Source of the DNA: Candidatus Nitrosopumilus sp.
Lineage (GTDB): Archaea; Thermoproteota; Nitrososphaeria; Nitrososphaerales; Nitrosopumilaceae
Length of the DNA: 58,148 nucleotides
Direction: 5' to 3'
NCBI GenBank assembly: GCA_013911135.1
Contig: JACERO010000073.1
Location: 1-58,148 of the forward strand
Shown: piece after piece, positions 8,295-17,812 of the stretch
Numbering within the stretch: position 1 is the stretch's first letter
How the letters are laid out: the number at the start of each line of letters is the position of its first letter
Notes under the pieces: generated by a model
Seen by the model: the letters and a program-made list of their open reading frames with translations, nothing else
Told to the model about the DNA's origin: nothing
Databases searched by the model: none
Position numbers and translations under genes: made by a program

Positions 8295-9443
8295 TTGGAA
8301 ATTCCAAATGAATCTTTTCAAGAAATTATAGAGGGTAAAACAAAACTGCTTGTCCCAAAAAAATCAATTACAGAAAAAGTTCCACCAAAAAAACCGGTGT
8401 TTTTCAATCCAAAGGCAAAATTGAATAGAGATTTTTCAGTAATTGCATATGCTGCATTTCTAAAAAATTTTCAAGGTCCAAAGATTTTCTTGGAAGGGTT
8501 ATCAGGAATGGGTGCAAGAGGATTACGAGTTGCAAATGAGTTAAAAGTTGAAAATATAGTAATCAATGATCTAAATCCATCAGCTCTAAAAATTGCTGAA
8601 TATTCAGCTAAACTGAACAATATAAAAAATATTGAATTTTCTGAAAAAGAGGTTTGTAGGTTTTTGAGTGATCATTCAAAAAAAGGAGAGAGAGGCTCAA
8701 TTGTAGATATAGACCCGTTCGGGTCTCCTGCAGCATTTTTTGACTGTGGTATTAGAGCAACCATGCATGGTGGAGTTTTATCTACAGCAGCTACAGATCT
8801 TCAAGTGCTAAATGGACTCTTTCAAGGAGCATGTAAGAGAAAGTATGGAGGAATTCCAGTTAGAACTGAATATGGAAAAGAAATTGCAATTAGATTAATT
8901 CTTGGTTGCCTTAGAATGGTAGCAGCAAGACTAGGAGTTCAAGTGATTCCTTTGTTTGTAGAAAGTGAAATGCACTACTATAGAACATATGTTAAAGTTC
9001 TAAACAGACCAGATCAACAAGAAAACATAGGGTATATTCTACACTGTAAAAATTGTGGACATAGAAAAATCACATTAGAGCAAGAACAAGAATGTGAATT
9101 ATGTAGATTAAAAATCAGTATTGCTGGACCTTTATGGATTGGAAATATTTTCAACAAAGAATTTATTCAAGACATGTTATTAGAAATTCAAAATTTTGAA
9201 GTAGACAAGGTTTGTGAAAAAACTCTCCACAAATGTCTTGAAGAATCAGAAATGCCAGGAACATATTTTACATTAGATGAGATTGCATCAAAAATGAAAT
9301 CATCTCCTCCAAAATTAGAAAAAGCAATATTAAATTTGCAAAAAAATAATTTCATAGCAAGTGTTACATCATTTAGTCCTACAGGATTTAGGACAGACGC
9401 AAAAATAAATGAAATAATGAAAATATTTCAGACTATCCAATAA
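8295..9443 (+). CDS. trm1: tRNA (guanine26-N2)-dimethyltransferase
   Basis: The 382-residue protein has the Trm1 features. FLEGLSGMGARGLRVANEL is the SAM-binding loop, DIDPFGSPAAFFD the catalytic DPFG motif, and a zinc-finger-like CKNCGHRK with a later CELC sits near residue 255. It dimethylates G26 of tRNA. Translation starts at TTG 8295; no nearer ATG fits the N-terminus. The end overlaps the convergent methyltransferase gene by 11 nt. Confidence 0.93.
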   Translation: MEIPNESFQEIIEGKTKLLVPKKSITEKVPPKKPVFFNPKAKLNRDFSVIAYAAFLKNFQGPKIFLEGLSGMGARGLRVANELKVENIVINDLNPSALKIAEYSAKLNNIKNIEFSEKEVCRFLSDHSKKGERGSIVDIDPFGSPAAFFDCGIRATMHGGVLSTAATDLQVLNGLFQGACKRKYGGIPVRTEYGKEIAIRLILGCLRMVAARLGVQVIPLFVESEMHYYRTYVKVLNRPDQQENIGYILHCKNCGHRKITLEQEQECELCRLKISIAGPLWIGNIFNKEFIQDMLLEIQNFEVDKVCEKTLHKCLEESEMPGTYFTLDEIASKMKSSPPKLEKAILNLQKNNFIASVTSFSPTGFRTDAKINEIMKIFQTIQ

Positions 9444-10026
9444 AACCTAGACAAACACAGTATAATTCACTACTTTGTTTTCTACTAGCTTTAGGTTTTG
9501 TAAGATTTATTCTGGCAAATTTTTTCTTTACGTAATCTCTGAATTCCATCGAGTGTTCACCATCAAAAATTTTGAAAACAGCATTTCCTTTGTTTGCTAA
9601 AACTTTATCCATAATTTTGGTACAATCATAATTCAAAGAGATTTGTTTAGCATGATCAACTGACCAATTCCCACTAACTTTGGGAGAAAGATCACAAATT
9701 ACAGCATTCACTTTACGCCCAAAATAGGACATTATCTCATCAATCACATGTTCATCTTCAATATTTTCTCTAATTAGATATGCACCAGGAATCTCTTCAA
9801 CATAATCCAAATCAATTCCCATAACCTTACCTTGATTTCCTGTCAATTTTACAGCCATCTGAGTCCAACCACCAGGAGCACATCCTAAATCAAGAACATT
9901 AAATCCTGGACCAATTAGACGATATGATTTGTTTAGATCTTTAAGTTTGAAAGCAGCTCTACTTCGAAAACCTTGTTCATGTGCTAATTTTCGATAGTAA
10001 TCTTTACGAGCATCTAACAGTTTCAT
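9433..10026 (-). CDS. rlmE: RlmE/FtsJ-family 2'-O-ribose methyltransferase
   Basis: About 197 residues. The sequence shows RSRAAFKLKDL (first catalytic Lys), NVLDLGCAPGGWTQM (SAM site), AVICDLSP (Asp), VFKIFDGEH (Lys) and SSELYCVC (Glu), so the whole K-D-K-E tetrad is present. The likely target is a 2'-O position of 23S rRNA. ATG at 10026 overlaps the stop of the upstream gene as ATGA, indicating translational coupling. The longer reading from 10065 only adds residues inside that gene. Confidence 0.93.
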   Translation of the reverse strand: MKLLDARKDYYRKLAHEQGFRSRAAFKLKDLNKSYRLIGPGFNVLDLGCAPGGWTQMAVKLTGNQGKVMGIDLDYVEEIPGAYLIRENIEDEHVIDEIMSYFGRKVNAVICDLSPKVSGNWSVDHAKQISLNYDCTKIMDKVLANKGNAVFKIFDGEHSMEFRDYVKKKFARINLTKPKASRKQSSELYCVCLGFIG

Positions 10027-10748
10027 TTGGACTTCGTAGGTTTTTTCAGTTCGGCAATTACCCAATCTTCAATAAATTGACAATTTCTTGGACTAATTTC
10101 ACCGTCAAGAGAACATTTCTGTTCAACAGGACAAACCAAACAAGGTGCATTTACAATTGATTGAGTGCTAATTGGAGTCTTCTTTAAAATTAATTTGTAA
10201 GTCCAACGTTCTTTTTCAAGAAGTTTTGATCGTGTAATTGTTCCCATTCGTTCAAGTTTTAATGCTAGACGAGAACCAACTTGATTTGTAAGTTTAAGTT
10301 TTTTCCATAATTCACTTTGAAACATTCCATCTGATTCACGTTCCGCTAAAATATCACAAACTTTGTTGGTAAGTCTTTCCATGTCAACTTTCTCAATCTG
10401 AAAGTTTTCAATTTCTTTATCTGAAAGTTGTTCTTCTAATTCTTCTTCAAGAGTTAATTCTTCTATTCTTTTAATTTCTTCTAATTCTTTTTTAGTTAAT
10501 TTTTTTGGTTTTGCTTCAGCTTTCTTTGCTGGTTTTGCTTCAGCTTTCTTTGCTGGTTTTGCTTCAGCTTTCTTTGCTGGTTTTGCTTCAGCTTTCTTTG
10601 CTGGTTTTGCTTCAGCTTTCTTTGCTGGTTTTGCTTCAGCTTTCTTTGCTTGGGATGAATCTAGAGTTTCCTTTTTCTTTTTTAATTTATCAAGTTCTGC
10701 TTGAATTTTTTTTGCTTCATCAATTAAAGTATCTTTTTTCTTTGCCAT
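10023..10748 (-). CDS. RPC34-like RNA polymerase III subunit homologue
   Basis: The 241-residue protein has an N-terminal Lys-rich region with six AKKAEAKP-type repeats, a winged-helix segment (about residues 125-185, FQSELWKKLKLTNQVGSRL) and a C-terminal cysteine pattern CLVCPVEQKC with a later CQFIEDW. That pattern matches the Fe-S motif of RPC39/RPC34, whose orthologues are known in crenarchaea and thaumarchaea. It probably binds DNA or the transcription apparatus. ATG 10748 is preferred to 10751 because GAGGT is then spaced about 7 nt away. It is coupled to rlmE by an ATGA overlap. Confidence 0.82.
   Translation of the reverse strand: MAKKKDTLIDEAKKIQAELDKLKKKKETLDSSQAKKAEAKPAKKAEAKPAKKAEAKPAKKAEAKPAKKAEAKPAKKAEAKPKKLTKKELEEIKRIEELTLEEELEEQLSDKEIENFQIEKVDMERLTNKVCDILAERESDGMFQSELWKKLKLTNQVGSRLALKLERMGTITRSKLLEKERWTYKLILKKTPISTQSIVNAPCLVCPVEQKCSLDGEISPRNCQFIEDWVIAELKKPTKSK
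10505..10650. repeat. 24-bp tandem repeat coding for KAEAKPAK units
   Basis: About six near-identical copies of a 24-bp unit containing gctttctttgctggtttt encode the Lys/Ala/Glu/Pro linker of the RPC34-like protein. The unit is a multiple of 3, so copy-number change keeps the frame and alters linker length only. Confidence 0.9.
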
Positions 10749-10803
10749 CATATTACCTCATTTTTCAAATTCAATTTCTTATTTATCACACAATTATCCA
10801 TTC

Positions 10804-11268
10804 CTATTTAACAGTAAATACCTCACTAATTGAAATATTCATGAGTTTTTTTGAAACCATTTGCGCAACTATCTCATAAGAACCAGGAGTGTCAATTACT
10901 TTAGAGAACTCATCCCCTACAGGAAGAACTGTACTTTCTTGCTCAAAGCATTGCTCAAGGAATCCATTTTGAGTAATTACATCATTTTTTCCAGCAGAAT
11001 AAATTGTAACATAAAGATCTCCACAGTCAAAAGAAGAATCATCGATTTTTACTTGGATTTCTATAGGTTCAGATGTTGAATATTGGTTGGATAAACCAAT
11101 GATCTCAATTGGAGCAGTATAAGTAGAAAATCCTTCTGAGGAAGACATTGGCCACATGTTTAATTCTCTATTGGGTTTCTGGAGAATATCAACCATCACT
11201 GCAGAACCAAAAACTAGAGAAAAGATTACAGGTAATACAAATACAACAAGAACTTTCTTACTTGCCAA
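10804..11268 (-). CDS. Exported or membrane-anchored protein, unknown
   Basis: The 154-residue protein begins with a short Lys patch and one hydrophobic segment (VLVVFVLPVIFSLVFGSAVM, residues 6-25), then a beta-rich domain resembling an Ig-like fold (PIEIIGLSNQYSTSEPIEIQ) with two Cys that may form a disulfide. It probably sits on the cell surface. No specific family recognised. The start is TTG 11268, supported by AGATATAAGG about 28 nt upstream. Confidence 0.7.
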   Translation of the reverse strand: MASKKVLVVFVLPVIFSLVFGSAVMVDILQKPNRELNMWPMSSSEGFSTYTAPIEIIGLSNQYSTSEPIEIQVKIDDSSFDCGDLYVTIYSAGKNDVITQNGFLEQCFEQESTVLPVGDEFSKVIDTPGSYEIVAQMVSKKLMNISISEVFTVK

Positions 11269-11292
11269 TTTGTTTTAAAATCTGTAATTCCC

Positions 11293-11300
11293 TTATATCT
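11293..11300 (-). promoter_or_regulatory. TATA-like box for the 10804-11268 gene
   Basis: TTATATCT here reads AGATATAA on the minus strand and is centred about 28 nt upstream of the TTG at 11268, as expected for a leaderless transcript. Confidence 0.4.
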
Positions 11301-11372
11301 ATTTAGCAAATTGAGAAAACTTAAGATCAATTTGACGAATGAGTTAAATCGTAGCCAACTAAATATCGCTAG

Positions 11373-13466
11373 ATGCGACTTAGGAAATTCAGAGTTAGAG
11401 CATATCGCTGCATTCATGATTCTGGAGAAATTACAGTTGGTGATTTAGCAGCTTTTGTTGGGAGAAATGAAAGCGGGAAAACCACCATTCTTCAAGCATT
11501 AACCTTGTTGAATAAGGATGAACAAGTTTCAGAACTAGATCTTTGTGACGAAATGGATGAAGATCTCAAAGATGAGATTAAACTAGCAGAGGGGGAATTT
11601 GACCTAAACCAAAATGAAATTAATCTAATAAAAGAAAAATTTCCTAGCTTACCAGACATAAAAAAAATTAAATTATTTAAAACAAATCAAAATCCAAAAG
11701 TTCAATACGAATTTGAAGAAATTGAACTTGGGGAGGAGGAGGATAAAGGACTCAATTCATGGGAAAATTTTTCAAAACAGATTTTTGAATTTTTAGACAC
11801 AATTCCAAATCACATTAGAATACAGGTTGACACAGAGTTCTTTGAAGAATCAGTTCCAAGGAACCAAGAAGCATTTGATAGTGGAATGGCAGAATTTAGT
11901 AATCATTTTCATGTCATAGCTATTCAAGAACCCAGAGTAATTGAAGAATGGGAAAAAATTTATGAAAATCCAGAAAACCAATTTTCAAATCTTCTAAGTG
12001 GTGAAAGTGAAAAAACAGCCTTGCAGAATTTTATTGCATCTGAATTGCATCCAAGATTTGTTTATTTTTCAGATTACAAAAAAATCTATGGAAATATCAA
12101 TCTCAACGAATTTCTCAGAGAAGAAAGAGGTGAAAGAAGAGAGTCAATTGAATATGTTGAAGAATTTGATAAAGCAGAGACAGTAAGAAATCTATTCTAT
12201 TTAGCTGAATTAGACATGAAAGAGTTAGATGAAGTAAAAGAGAGTCCATCAAAATGTATCAAACTTCTTAATTCAGCAGGTAACAGATTGACTAGTAAAT
12301 TAAATCCAACATGGAAAGGAGATCCTATCCATGTAGACTTGAGATATAATCCAGGAAACATCATCAGTGTTGTAATTTCAGATGTTCATAAAGATGGAAC
12401 AATTACAAACACAGGGTTGTTAAACAGAAGAGCAGAGGGTTTCAAGTGGACATTTTCTTTTATTGTAAACTTTGCAGCTGAAACACAAAGATCAGAATTA
12501 AGAGAAGCAATATTACTTTTAGATGAACCTGCAAGAAATCTACACCCTACACAACAAATGGGGATTTCAGATTTATTAAAAAATTTAGCTGGTTCTAACC
12601 AAGTTTTGTATGCAACACATTCACCATTTATGATCTTTGACTATACTCCAGGCAATCTACTTGTTGTAGAGTTAGACAAAAGAAAACATCTTAGCAGGAT
12701 CTTTTATGATTATTGGAATGCTGATGACAAAACATTAACACCGATTTTGTATGGGTTATCCAGAGGTATAGTTGAATCTATTGTAGATAGAGAGATAGGA
12801 ACAAACTCTAGACCAATAATTATTGTAGAGACAATGTCTGATGCAATGTATCTAAATGCTTTTGATAAATTCTTACAGGATCCAAATATCTCTATGAATC
12901 CTCTTAATGTTATTGCAGCATACAACAAAAATTCAGTTTTACCTTTGGCAATATTTTACAGGAATCATGGGTACAAGACATTTATTTTATTAGACAATAC
13001 CGAGGAATCCAAGCAAATTTCTGCTCAATTAGTCTCAAATGAATTCTCATCAGTTCAGACTATCTTTTTTGAGAGAGAAGGGAAAAAGCTAGAGTCAATT
13101 GAGGATTATATTGTTCTTGAAGATTATTTACACGTGGTAAACCAAACTTATGAAATAAAATTGAGACAGGAGGGATTTTCAATTCTCACACCTCAAGATA
13201 TTGCTTCTAAAGAAAGTAAAGGAATCTTAGACAAGTTGAGAAAAAAATGGCAAGAACACAGAGAAGATGATTGGGGAGAATTTGACAATGAAGAGATCAC
13301 CAGATACATATGTGAAAAAATTACACTTGAAGAGACCAGTTTCCTATCAGATAAAACAAAAGACCAATTCAGATCATTGTATAGACTAATTGCTGAAAGA
13401 ATTAGACAGTACCAAAATGTAGTTACAAAACCAGATCTGAACAAATTTCAAAAGGCAAAGGCTTAA
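11373..13466 (+). CDS. OLD-family ATP-dependent nuclease-like protein
   Basis: The 697-residue protein has an SMC/RecF-like ATPase: Walker A GRNESGKTT (residues 30-38), a long insertion, Walker B AILLLDEPARNLHP and the following YATHSPFMIF histidine switch. The C-terminal part resembles a TOPRIM domain (IIIVETMSDAMYLNAF, then TFILLDNTEE). OLD proteins are ATPase-nucleases, several of them in anti-phage systems. Here the usual DxD of TOPRIM reads DNT, so nuclease activity may be altered. It stands alone, with no GajB or helicase partner beside it. Confidence 0.83.
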   Translation: MRLRKFRVRAYRCIHDSGEITVGDLAAFVGRNESGKTTILQALTLLNKDEQVSELDLCDEMDEDLKDEIKLAEGEFDLNQNEINLIKEKFPSLPDIKKIKLFKTNQNPKVQYEFEEIELGEEEDKGLNSWENFSKQIFEFLDTIPNHIRIQVDTEFFEESVPRNQEAFDSGMAEFSNHFHVIAIQEPRVIEEWEKIYENPENQFSNLLSGESEKTALQNFIASELHPRFVYFSDYKKIYGNINLNEFLREERGERRESIEYVEEFDKAETVRNLFYLAELDMKELDEVKESPSKCIKLLNSAGNRLTSKLNPTWKGDPIHVDLRYNPGNIISVVISDVHKDGTITNTGLLNRRAEGFKWTFSFIVNFAAETQRSELREAILLLDEPARNLHPTQQMGISDLLKNLAGSNQVLYATHSPFMIFDYTPGNLLVVELDKRKHLSRIFYDYWNADDKTLTPILYGLSRGIVESIVDREIGTNSRPIIIVETMSDAMYLNAFDKFLQDPNISMNPLNVIAAYNKNSVLPLAIFYRNHGYKTFILLDNTEESKQISAQLVSNEFSSVQTIFFEREGKKLESIEDYIVLEDYLHVVNQTYEIKLRQEGFSILTPQDIASKESKGILDKLRKKWQEHREDDWGEFDNEEITRYICEKITLEETSFLSDKTKDQFRSLYRLIAERIRQYQNVVTKPDLNKFQKAKA

Positions 13467-13545
13467 GATTTAAGAAGGTTTCTCATGAAAAATACTGAAG
13501 TAAAAAATAGAAGAATAGGAAAAAGTCTTTAGGTTTAAGTGAGAG

Positions 13546-15756
13546 ATGGCTAATCTGAATTATATGAATAAATCCTCGACGAGAGGAATTTTCCTTTCAA
13601 TTACATTATTATTTTCAATAATACTTATTGCAATCCCATCAAATGCATATGCAGAAGAAGTTAATGTCAAAAGTTTTGCATTTGAAGAGACTACAATCAT
13701 TGAAATCATAAATGATTCTAATGAAGAAGTTAATACTTTTAGAATTTGGCTTGGAAGTGATTTTAGTTTTGAATCTTTTAAAACAGAAAAAGGATGGGTG
13801 GGTGAAAAAACTCCACAAGGAGTAATAATTTTCACATCATCTGAAACAATCAAACCAGGTGAATCGGTAAAGTTTGGTGTTAAAACAGATAAAGCAAAAC
13901 CTGGAATTAATTGGAAGGCATTAGACAAAGAAGATAAACAAACTAGTACTGGCAAAGTGTCATCTGAGGGATTGCTAGATGTAATTCAAAATACAGAATC
14001 TAAACAAGAACAAAGTACAGAAAATACTGATGAAATAGTAGTTTATGACATATCAGAATCAACTTTTAGAATAGTTCCAGAGAAACCAAATGTTGGTTCA
14101 TCATTCAGAGTTACAGGAGACAAATTTGCTGCATCTCAAGAATTTGATTTTTACATTGATTCAAAAAAAATAGGTAGTTTTGATACAGATGAAAATGGTC
14201 ACTTTATAACTACAATGAAAATTCCTGAAGAACAAAAAGCTGACAGGATAGATTTAAAAATAAAAGACAAAGATGGAGGAGAGAAAAAGATCAGTCTCAG
14301 AGTAGAAGAGGTTGAAAACAGAATTCCAGAAACAGAAAATATCAAACTCACAATTCAAGGAATTCCAAATGTTATACATAGAGGTGACTTTTTAGAGATT
14401 TTTGGAACTGGGGATCCTGGTAGTGTAATTACAGCAGAAATTACTACTTCAGAAGGAGAAATAATCAATTCAAGAACAGCAGAAATAGACAGTAAGGGAA
14501 ATTGGAAATTAGATGAGCCAATTATTGTAGCATTAGATACTTCGTTTGGGGAATACAGTGCAACTATTACAGATGGAAGAGAAGAGATTGTAAAGAATTG
14601 GACTGTAGAATCAGATAAAGTAATAATCATAATTCCAATTAGTTTAAAGTTTGAACCAGGTGAAGTCATGAAATTTAATGGAACTGCCTTACCAAACAAA
14701 TCAATTGAAATGATATTAGAAGACCCTATTGGGAAAGAGATTTTTTCAGATATTATTCAAGTTGATGATTCAGGTTTTGTAGATTTTGAATTCCAAACAG
14801 ACCAAAATACAGCAAAGGGAACATACACACTAATTGCAACACAAGAAAAAGAAAAAGAGTTTATTTTTGCAGGACTTGGGCAATTACCTTCAATTCCAGT
14901 TCACTTAGAATTTGATGCATTAAACTACAAAGCAGGAGATACTGCCATAATTTCACTCGTAGGGAAGGGATCAGATGTCATTAATTTACTAATTCTTGAT
15001 CCTTCTGAAAAACCAAAAGGAGATACAGTATCTATAACTCTAAAACCAGATGGTAGAGGAGAATATTTTCTTAATTTAGATGAATATGCAACTGGAATAT
15101 ACACCGCTGTAGTTAGTAAGGGAAGTACTCAAACTCAGGATGTTTTTACAGTTGGTGTACAAAGTATTTGTGGTGTAATGAACATTAACACTACCAAGAA
15201 AAGTTATGTACCTGGAGAACCTATTTTAATTCTAGGTGAAACACAGGAAAAATGCATAGCAAAATTTACATTAACAGATCCAGATGAAAATATAGTAAAA
15301 ACAAAAGAGACAATCATAATACTCACAGCTACAGATAAAAAAAGTGGAATCACAACAGGTAAAATTTCAGAAGAATCATTTAGAATACCATCAGATGCAA
15401 AATCTGGAATTTGGATAATCAAGGCAACAAGTGGAGCAAACTTTGCCGAAAAAGAAATTGAAGTTTTAGCAACATTACAGGAAGGAATGCAAATAATAGT
15501 TGAGGAAGTAGATGATCCAAGTACATCGCATCTTGGAAAAACAATTTCAATCAGAGTTATTGATGCCCAACAATCTGTGCTAATTAATATAATAGCAGAA
15601 AACGGTGAAATCATACAGACTTTGTCATTTGTAGCATCAGCGCAAGGAGAGATTAATCAGCCATGGATAATTCCTCCACAAACAGAACCTGGAATTTATA
15701 CAGTTAATGTAACAGACGCATTTGATTCTGCAGAAACCATTTTTGAAGTGGAATAA
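13546..15756 (+). CDS. Large secreted surface protein with Ig-like repeats
   Basis: The 736-residue protein starts with a signal peptide (GIFLSITLLFSIILIAIP, cut probable after AYA). Repeated beta-sandwich modules of 80-100 residues follow, each with phrases such as GSSFRVTGDKF, GDFLEIFGTGDPG and PGEPILILGETQ. No C-terminal membrane anchor is visible. Likely part of the cell surface or an adhesive layer. ATG 13564 is a good alternative start: a TTTAAG box lies 25 nt upstream of it and it gives a cleaner signal peptide. Confidence 0.8.
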   Translation: MANLNYMNKSSTRGIFLSITLLFSIILIAIPSNAYAEEVNVKSFAFEETTIIEIINDSNEEVNTFRIWLGSDFSFESFKTEKGWVGEKTPQGVIIFTSSETIKPGESVKFGVKTDKAKPGINWKALDKEDKQTSTGKVSSEGLLDVIQNTESKQEQSTENTDEIVVYDISESTFRIVPEKPNVGSSFRVTGDKFAASQEFDFYIDSKKIGSFDTDENGHFITTMKIPEEQKADRIDLKIKDKDGGEKKISLRVEEVENRIPETENIKLTIQGIPNVIHRGDFLEIFGTGDPGSVITAEITTSEGEIINSRTAEIDSKGNWKLDEPIIVALDTSFGEYSATITDGREEIVKNWTVESDKVIIIIPISLKFEPGEVMKFNGTALPNKSIEMILEDPIGKEIFSDIIQVDDSGFVDFEFQTDQNTAKGTYTLIATQEKEKEFIFAGLGQLPSIPVHLEFDALNYKAGDTAIISLVGKGSDVINLLILDPSEKPKGDTVSITLKPDGRGEYFLNLDEYATGIYTAVVSKGSTQTQDVFTVGVQSICGVMNINTTKKSYVPGEPILILGETQEKCIAKFTLTDPDENIVKTKETIIILTATDKKSGITTGKISEESFRIPSDAKSGIWIIKATSGANFAEKEIEVLATLQEGMQIIVEEVDDPSTSHLGKTISIRVIDAQQSVLINIIAENGEIIQTLSFVASAQGEINQPWIIPPQTEPGIYTVNVTDAFDSAETIFEVE

Positions 15757-15798
15757 TAATTTCAAACAATTTTATTTTACTAAATTACCTCAATTTCT

Positions 15799-16311
15799 AT
15801 GAATCTTAGAGAAAAAATTGCTGAATATCCTAATTTTCCTAAAAAAGGAATTTTGTTTAGAGACTTTAGTCCAATTTTGAAAGATCCATCAGCTTTGTCT
15901 TTAATTGCTGATGAATTTTCAAAACATTTTCATCCAAAAGATATAGATTTGTTTGCTGGAATTGAGTCAAGAGGATTCATTTTAGCGTGTCTTTTAGCCT
16001 CAAGATACAACAAAGGTATGATAATGATTAGAAAAGCAGGAAAATTGCCTGGAAAAACTGCAAAAATATCATACACAATTGAATATGGTAAAGACACAAT
16101 AGAGATTCAGAAAGACATTATCAAAGAAGGTCAAAGAATACTCATTTGTGATGATTTACTTGCAACTGGAGGTACAGCAAAAGCATCTGCAAAGTTAATT
16201 GAAAAAATAGGAGGGAAAATTTCAGGGTTTGCGTTCATCATAGAGCTAACTGAACTAAATGGAATTAAAGGAATCAGCAAGTATGATTGTAAATCATTGG
16301 TGAAGTATTAA
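15799..16311 (+). CDS. apt: Adenine phosphoribosyltransferase
   Basis: The 170-residue type I phosphoribosyltransferase has the PRPP-binding motif [16 protein letters not shown] near residue 115 and the APRT-type opening [18 protein letters not shown]. It converts adenine plus PRPP to AMP. Its stop overlaps the start of mtnP by 1 nt, which makes sense because MTA phosphorylase releases adenine for Apt to salvage. Confidence 0.95.
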   Translation: MNLREKIAEYPNFPKKGILFRDFSPILKDPSALSLIADEFSKHFHPKDIDLFAGIESRGFILACLLASRYNKGMIMIRKAGKLPGKTAKISYTIEYGKDTIEIQKDIIKEGQRILICDDLLATGGTAKASAKLIEKIGGKISGFAFIIELTELNGIKGISKYDCKSLVKY

Positions 16312-17102
16312 TGGAGAAAGATGTTGAAATCGGAATTTTTGGAGGAACAGGAATTTATGATTCAGGTTTACTTGAGAATGCGCAAGAAGTAGATATAGAG
16401 ACACCTTTTGGTAAACCTTCAGATACAATAACAATTGGAATTTTTAATGGAAGAAAGATTGCTTTTCTTCCAAGACATGGAAAAAAACATACTATTCCAC
16501 CACATATGATTAATTTCAAAGCAAACATTTGGGCATTCAAAGAATTAGGAGTTACAAGAATCATAGCACCTTCAGCAGTTGGAAGTCTAAAAGAAGAATT
16601 AGAACCTGGACACTTTGCATTACCATCACAATTTCTAGATTTTACAAAATCAAGAGATGGGTCATTTTCAGAAGAAGGAAAAGTTATCCATATTTCAGTA
16701 GCTGATCCTTTTTGTCCGGAATTACAATCATCAATTCTTCAAATAACAGACAAACAAGATTTGAAGATGCATAAAGATTGTACCTATGTCTGCATTGAAG
16801 GTCCACGATTTTCAACTAAAGCAGAATCAAAATTCTACAGATCAACTGGAGCAGATATCATCGGAATGACGCTTGTTCCAGAATGTCAACTAGCAAGAGA
16901 AGCACAGATGTGTTATGCATCAATATCAACAGTTACAGATTATAATGTTTGGGCTGAAAAACCTGTAACTGCTAAACAAGTTTTAGAGACACTTTCAAAA
17001 AATATAGAAAAAACAAAAAAAGTATTAACAGAATTGATTGATAAGATTCCTAAAACAAGAAGTTGTTCCTGTGCTAAGGCATTAGCAGAAGCAGAATTTT
17101 AG
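16311..17102 (+). CDS. mtnP: S-methyl-5'-thioadenosine phosphorylase
   Basis: The 263-residue protein shows the PNP/MTAP fold signatures [28 protein letters not shown] and [15 protein letters not shown]. It splits methylthioadenosine into adenine and methylthioribose-1-phosphate. Near the C-terminus lies SCSC, a C-x-C pair like the stabilising disulfide motif reported in Sulfolobus MTAP II. It is translationally coupled to apt. The end overlaps a convergent gene by 4 nt. Confidence 0.93.
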   Translation: MEKDVEIGIFGGTGIYDSGLLENAQEVDIETPFGKPSDTITIGIFNGRKIAFLPRHGKKHTIPPHMINFKANIWAFKELGVTRIIAPSAVGSLKEELEPGHFALPSQFLDFTKSRDGSFSEEGKVIHISVADPFCPELQSSILQITDKQDLKMHKDCTYVCIEGPRFSTKAESKFYRSTGADIIGMTLVPECQLAREAQMCYASISTVTDYNVWAEKPVTAKQVLETLSKNIEKTKKVLTELIDKIPKTRSCSCAKALAEAEF

Positions 17103-17383
17103 TCATCTACAAATGATTCTTTTGTGAGTCCTTCTGGAAGGGTCAAATCTCCTTGAAGTAAGTTCTTTTGAAGTAAGATGATAACGTCCTCAACATCATA
17201 TCCTAATTTTTCCAATTCTTTCTCAGTAGTTTTAGAAAGCTTTGCACCTACATTTTGTCCACCTATTCGACCAAATGCAATTGCAGTAAAACGAAATTCA
17301 TTATCATCTAAAGTGAATTTACCAGTAATCTTTGCAGCCATTTGGCTTCCATGAATATTATTAATGTGAACTGTAAGATCCAT
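17099..17383 (-). CDS. Conserved-looking small protein, unknown
   Basis: The 94-residue protein has a strand-rich N-terminal half ([20 protein letters not shown]) and a helical C-terminal half ([18 protein letters not shown]). No cysteines, signal or membrane segment. It follows the 17392-17790 gene by 8 nt on the same strand, so the two are probably co-transcribed. No family recognised. Confidence 0.75.
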   Translation of the reverse strand: MDLTVHINNIHGSQMAAKITGKFTLDDNEFRFTAIAFGRIGGQNVGAKLSKTTEKELEKLGYDVEDVIILLQKNLLQGDLTLPEGLTKESFVDD

Positions 17384-17391
17384 TTTAAAAA

Positions 17392-17790
17392 CTAAATTTC
17401 AACAGCCTTGTTAATATTGTCATCAATTAAAAAACTCCAATGTTTATCGTCTTCAACTTTAAAATCCTTAACCTTGAGTGGAATTATTTGCTCATCTAAG
17501 CATTCATGTTTGATTTCACTGTTTTCTTTTAGTTTAACTAATTTCCATTTGTATTTTCCTTGTTGCAATTTACATACTGTAACTGCCCACTTTGCATCAG
17601 AATCAATTTTTGGCATTCCCACTAGATCAGATATCTCTTCAATGCCAAGTTGTTTTTCTTCACAGAATCGTTTCTTGCAAGCACCACATCTCCAAACATC
17701 AACTGAACCGATTGTTTTCTCGTCTATGTTGATGTTTATTACTCCATAGTAAACAGGTTGATGTTTACAAGTTTCAGTATCAATACTCAA
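17392..17790 (-). CDS. Small protein with a CxxC metal-binding motif
   Basis: The 132 residues include an early CKHQP and a later WRCGACKKRFC, which could form one zinc site. The rest is strand-rich (KWAVTVCKLQQGKYKWKLV) and ends in an acidic region. Cytoplasmic, unknown function. It lies between a winged-helix regulator upstream and the 94-residue protein downstream, all on the minus strand. Confidence 0.72.
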   Translation of the reverse strand: MSIDTETCKHQPVYYGVININIDEKTIGSVDVWRCGACKKRFCEEKQLGIEEISDLVGMPKIDSDAKWAVTVCKLQQGKYKWKLVKLKENSEIKHECLDEQIIPLKVKDFKVEDDKHWSFLIDDNINKAVEI

Positions 17791-17812
17791 TTATGTTCAC
17801 CCATAATCAGTA

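Noticed and set aside
10505-10879. Leu-rich plus-strand ORF (LLQLSLLVLLQLSLLV repeats)
   Set aside because: It is the antisense shadow of the 24-bp repeat inside the RPC34-like gene.
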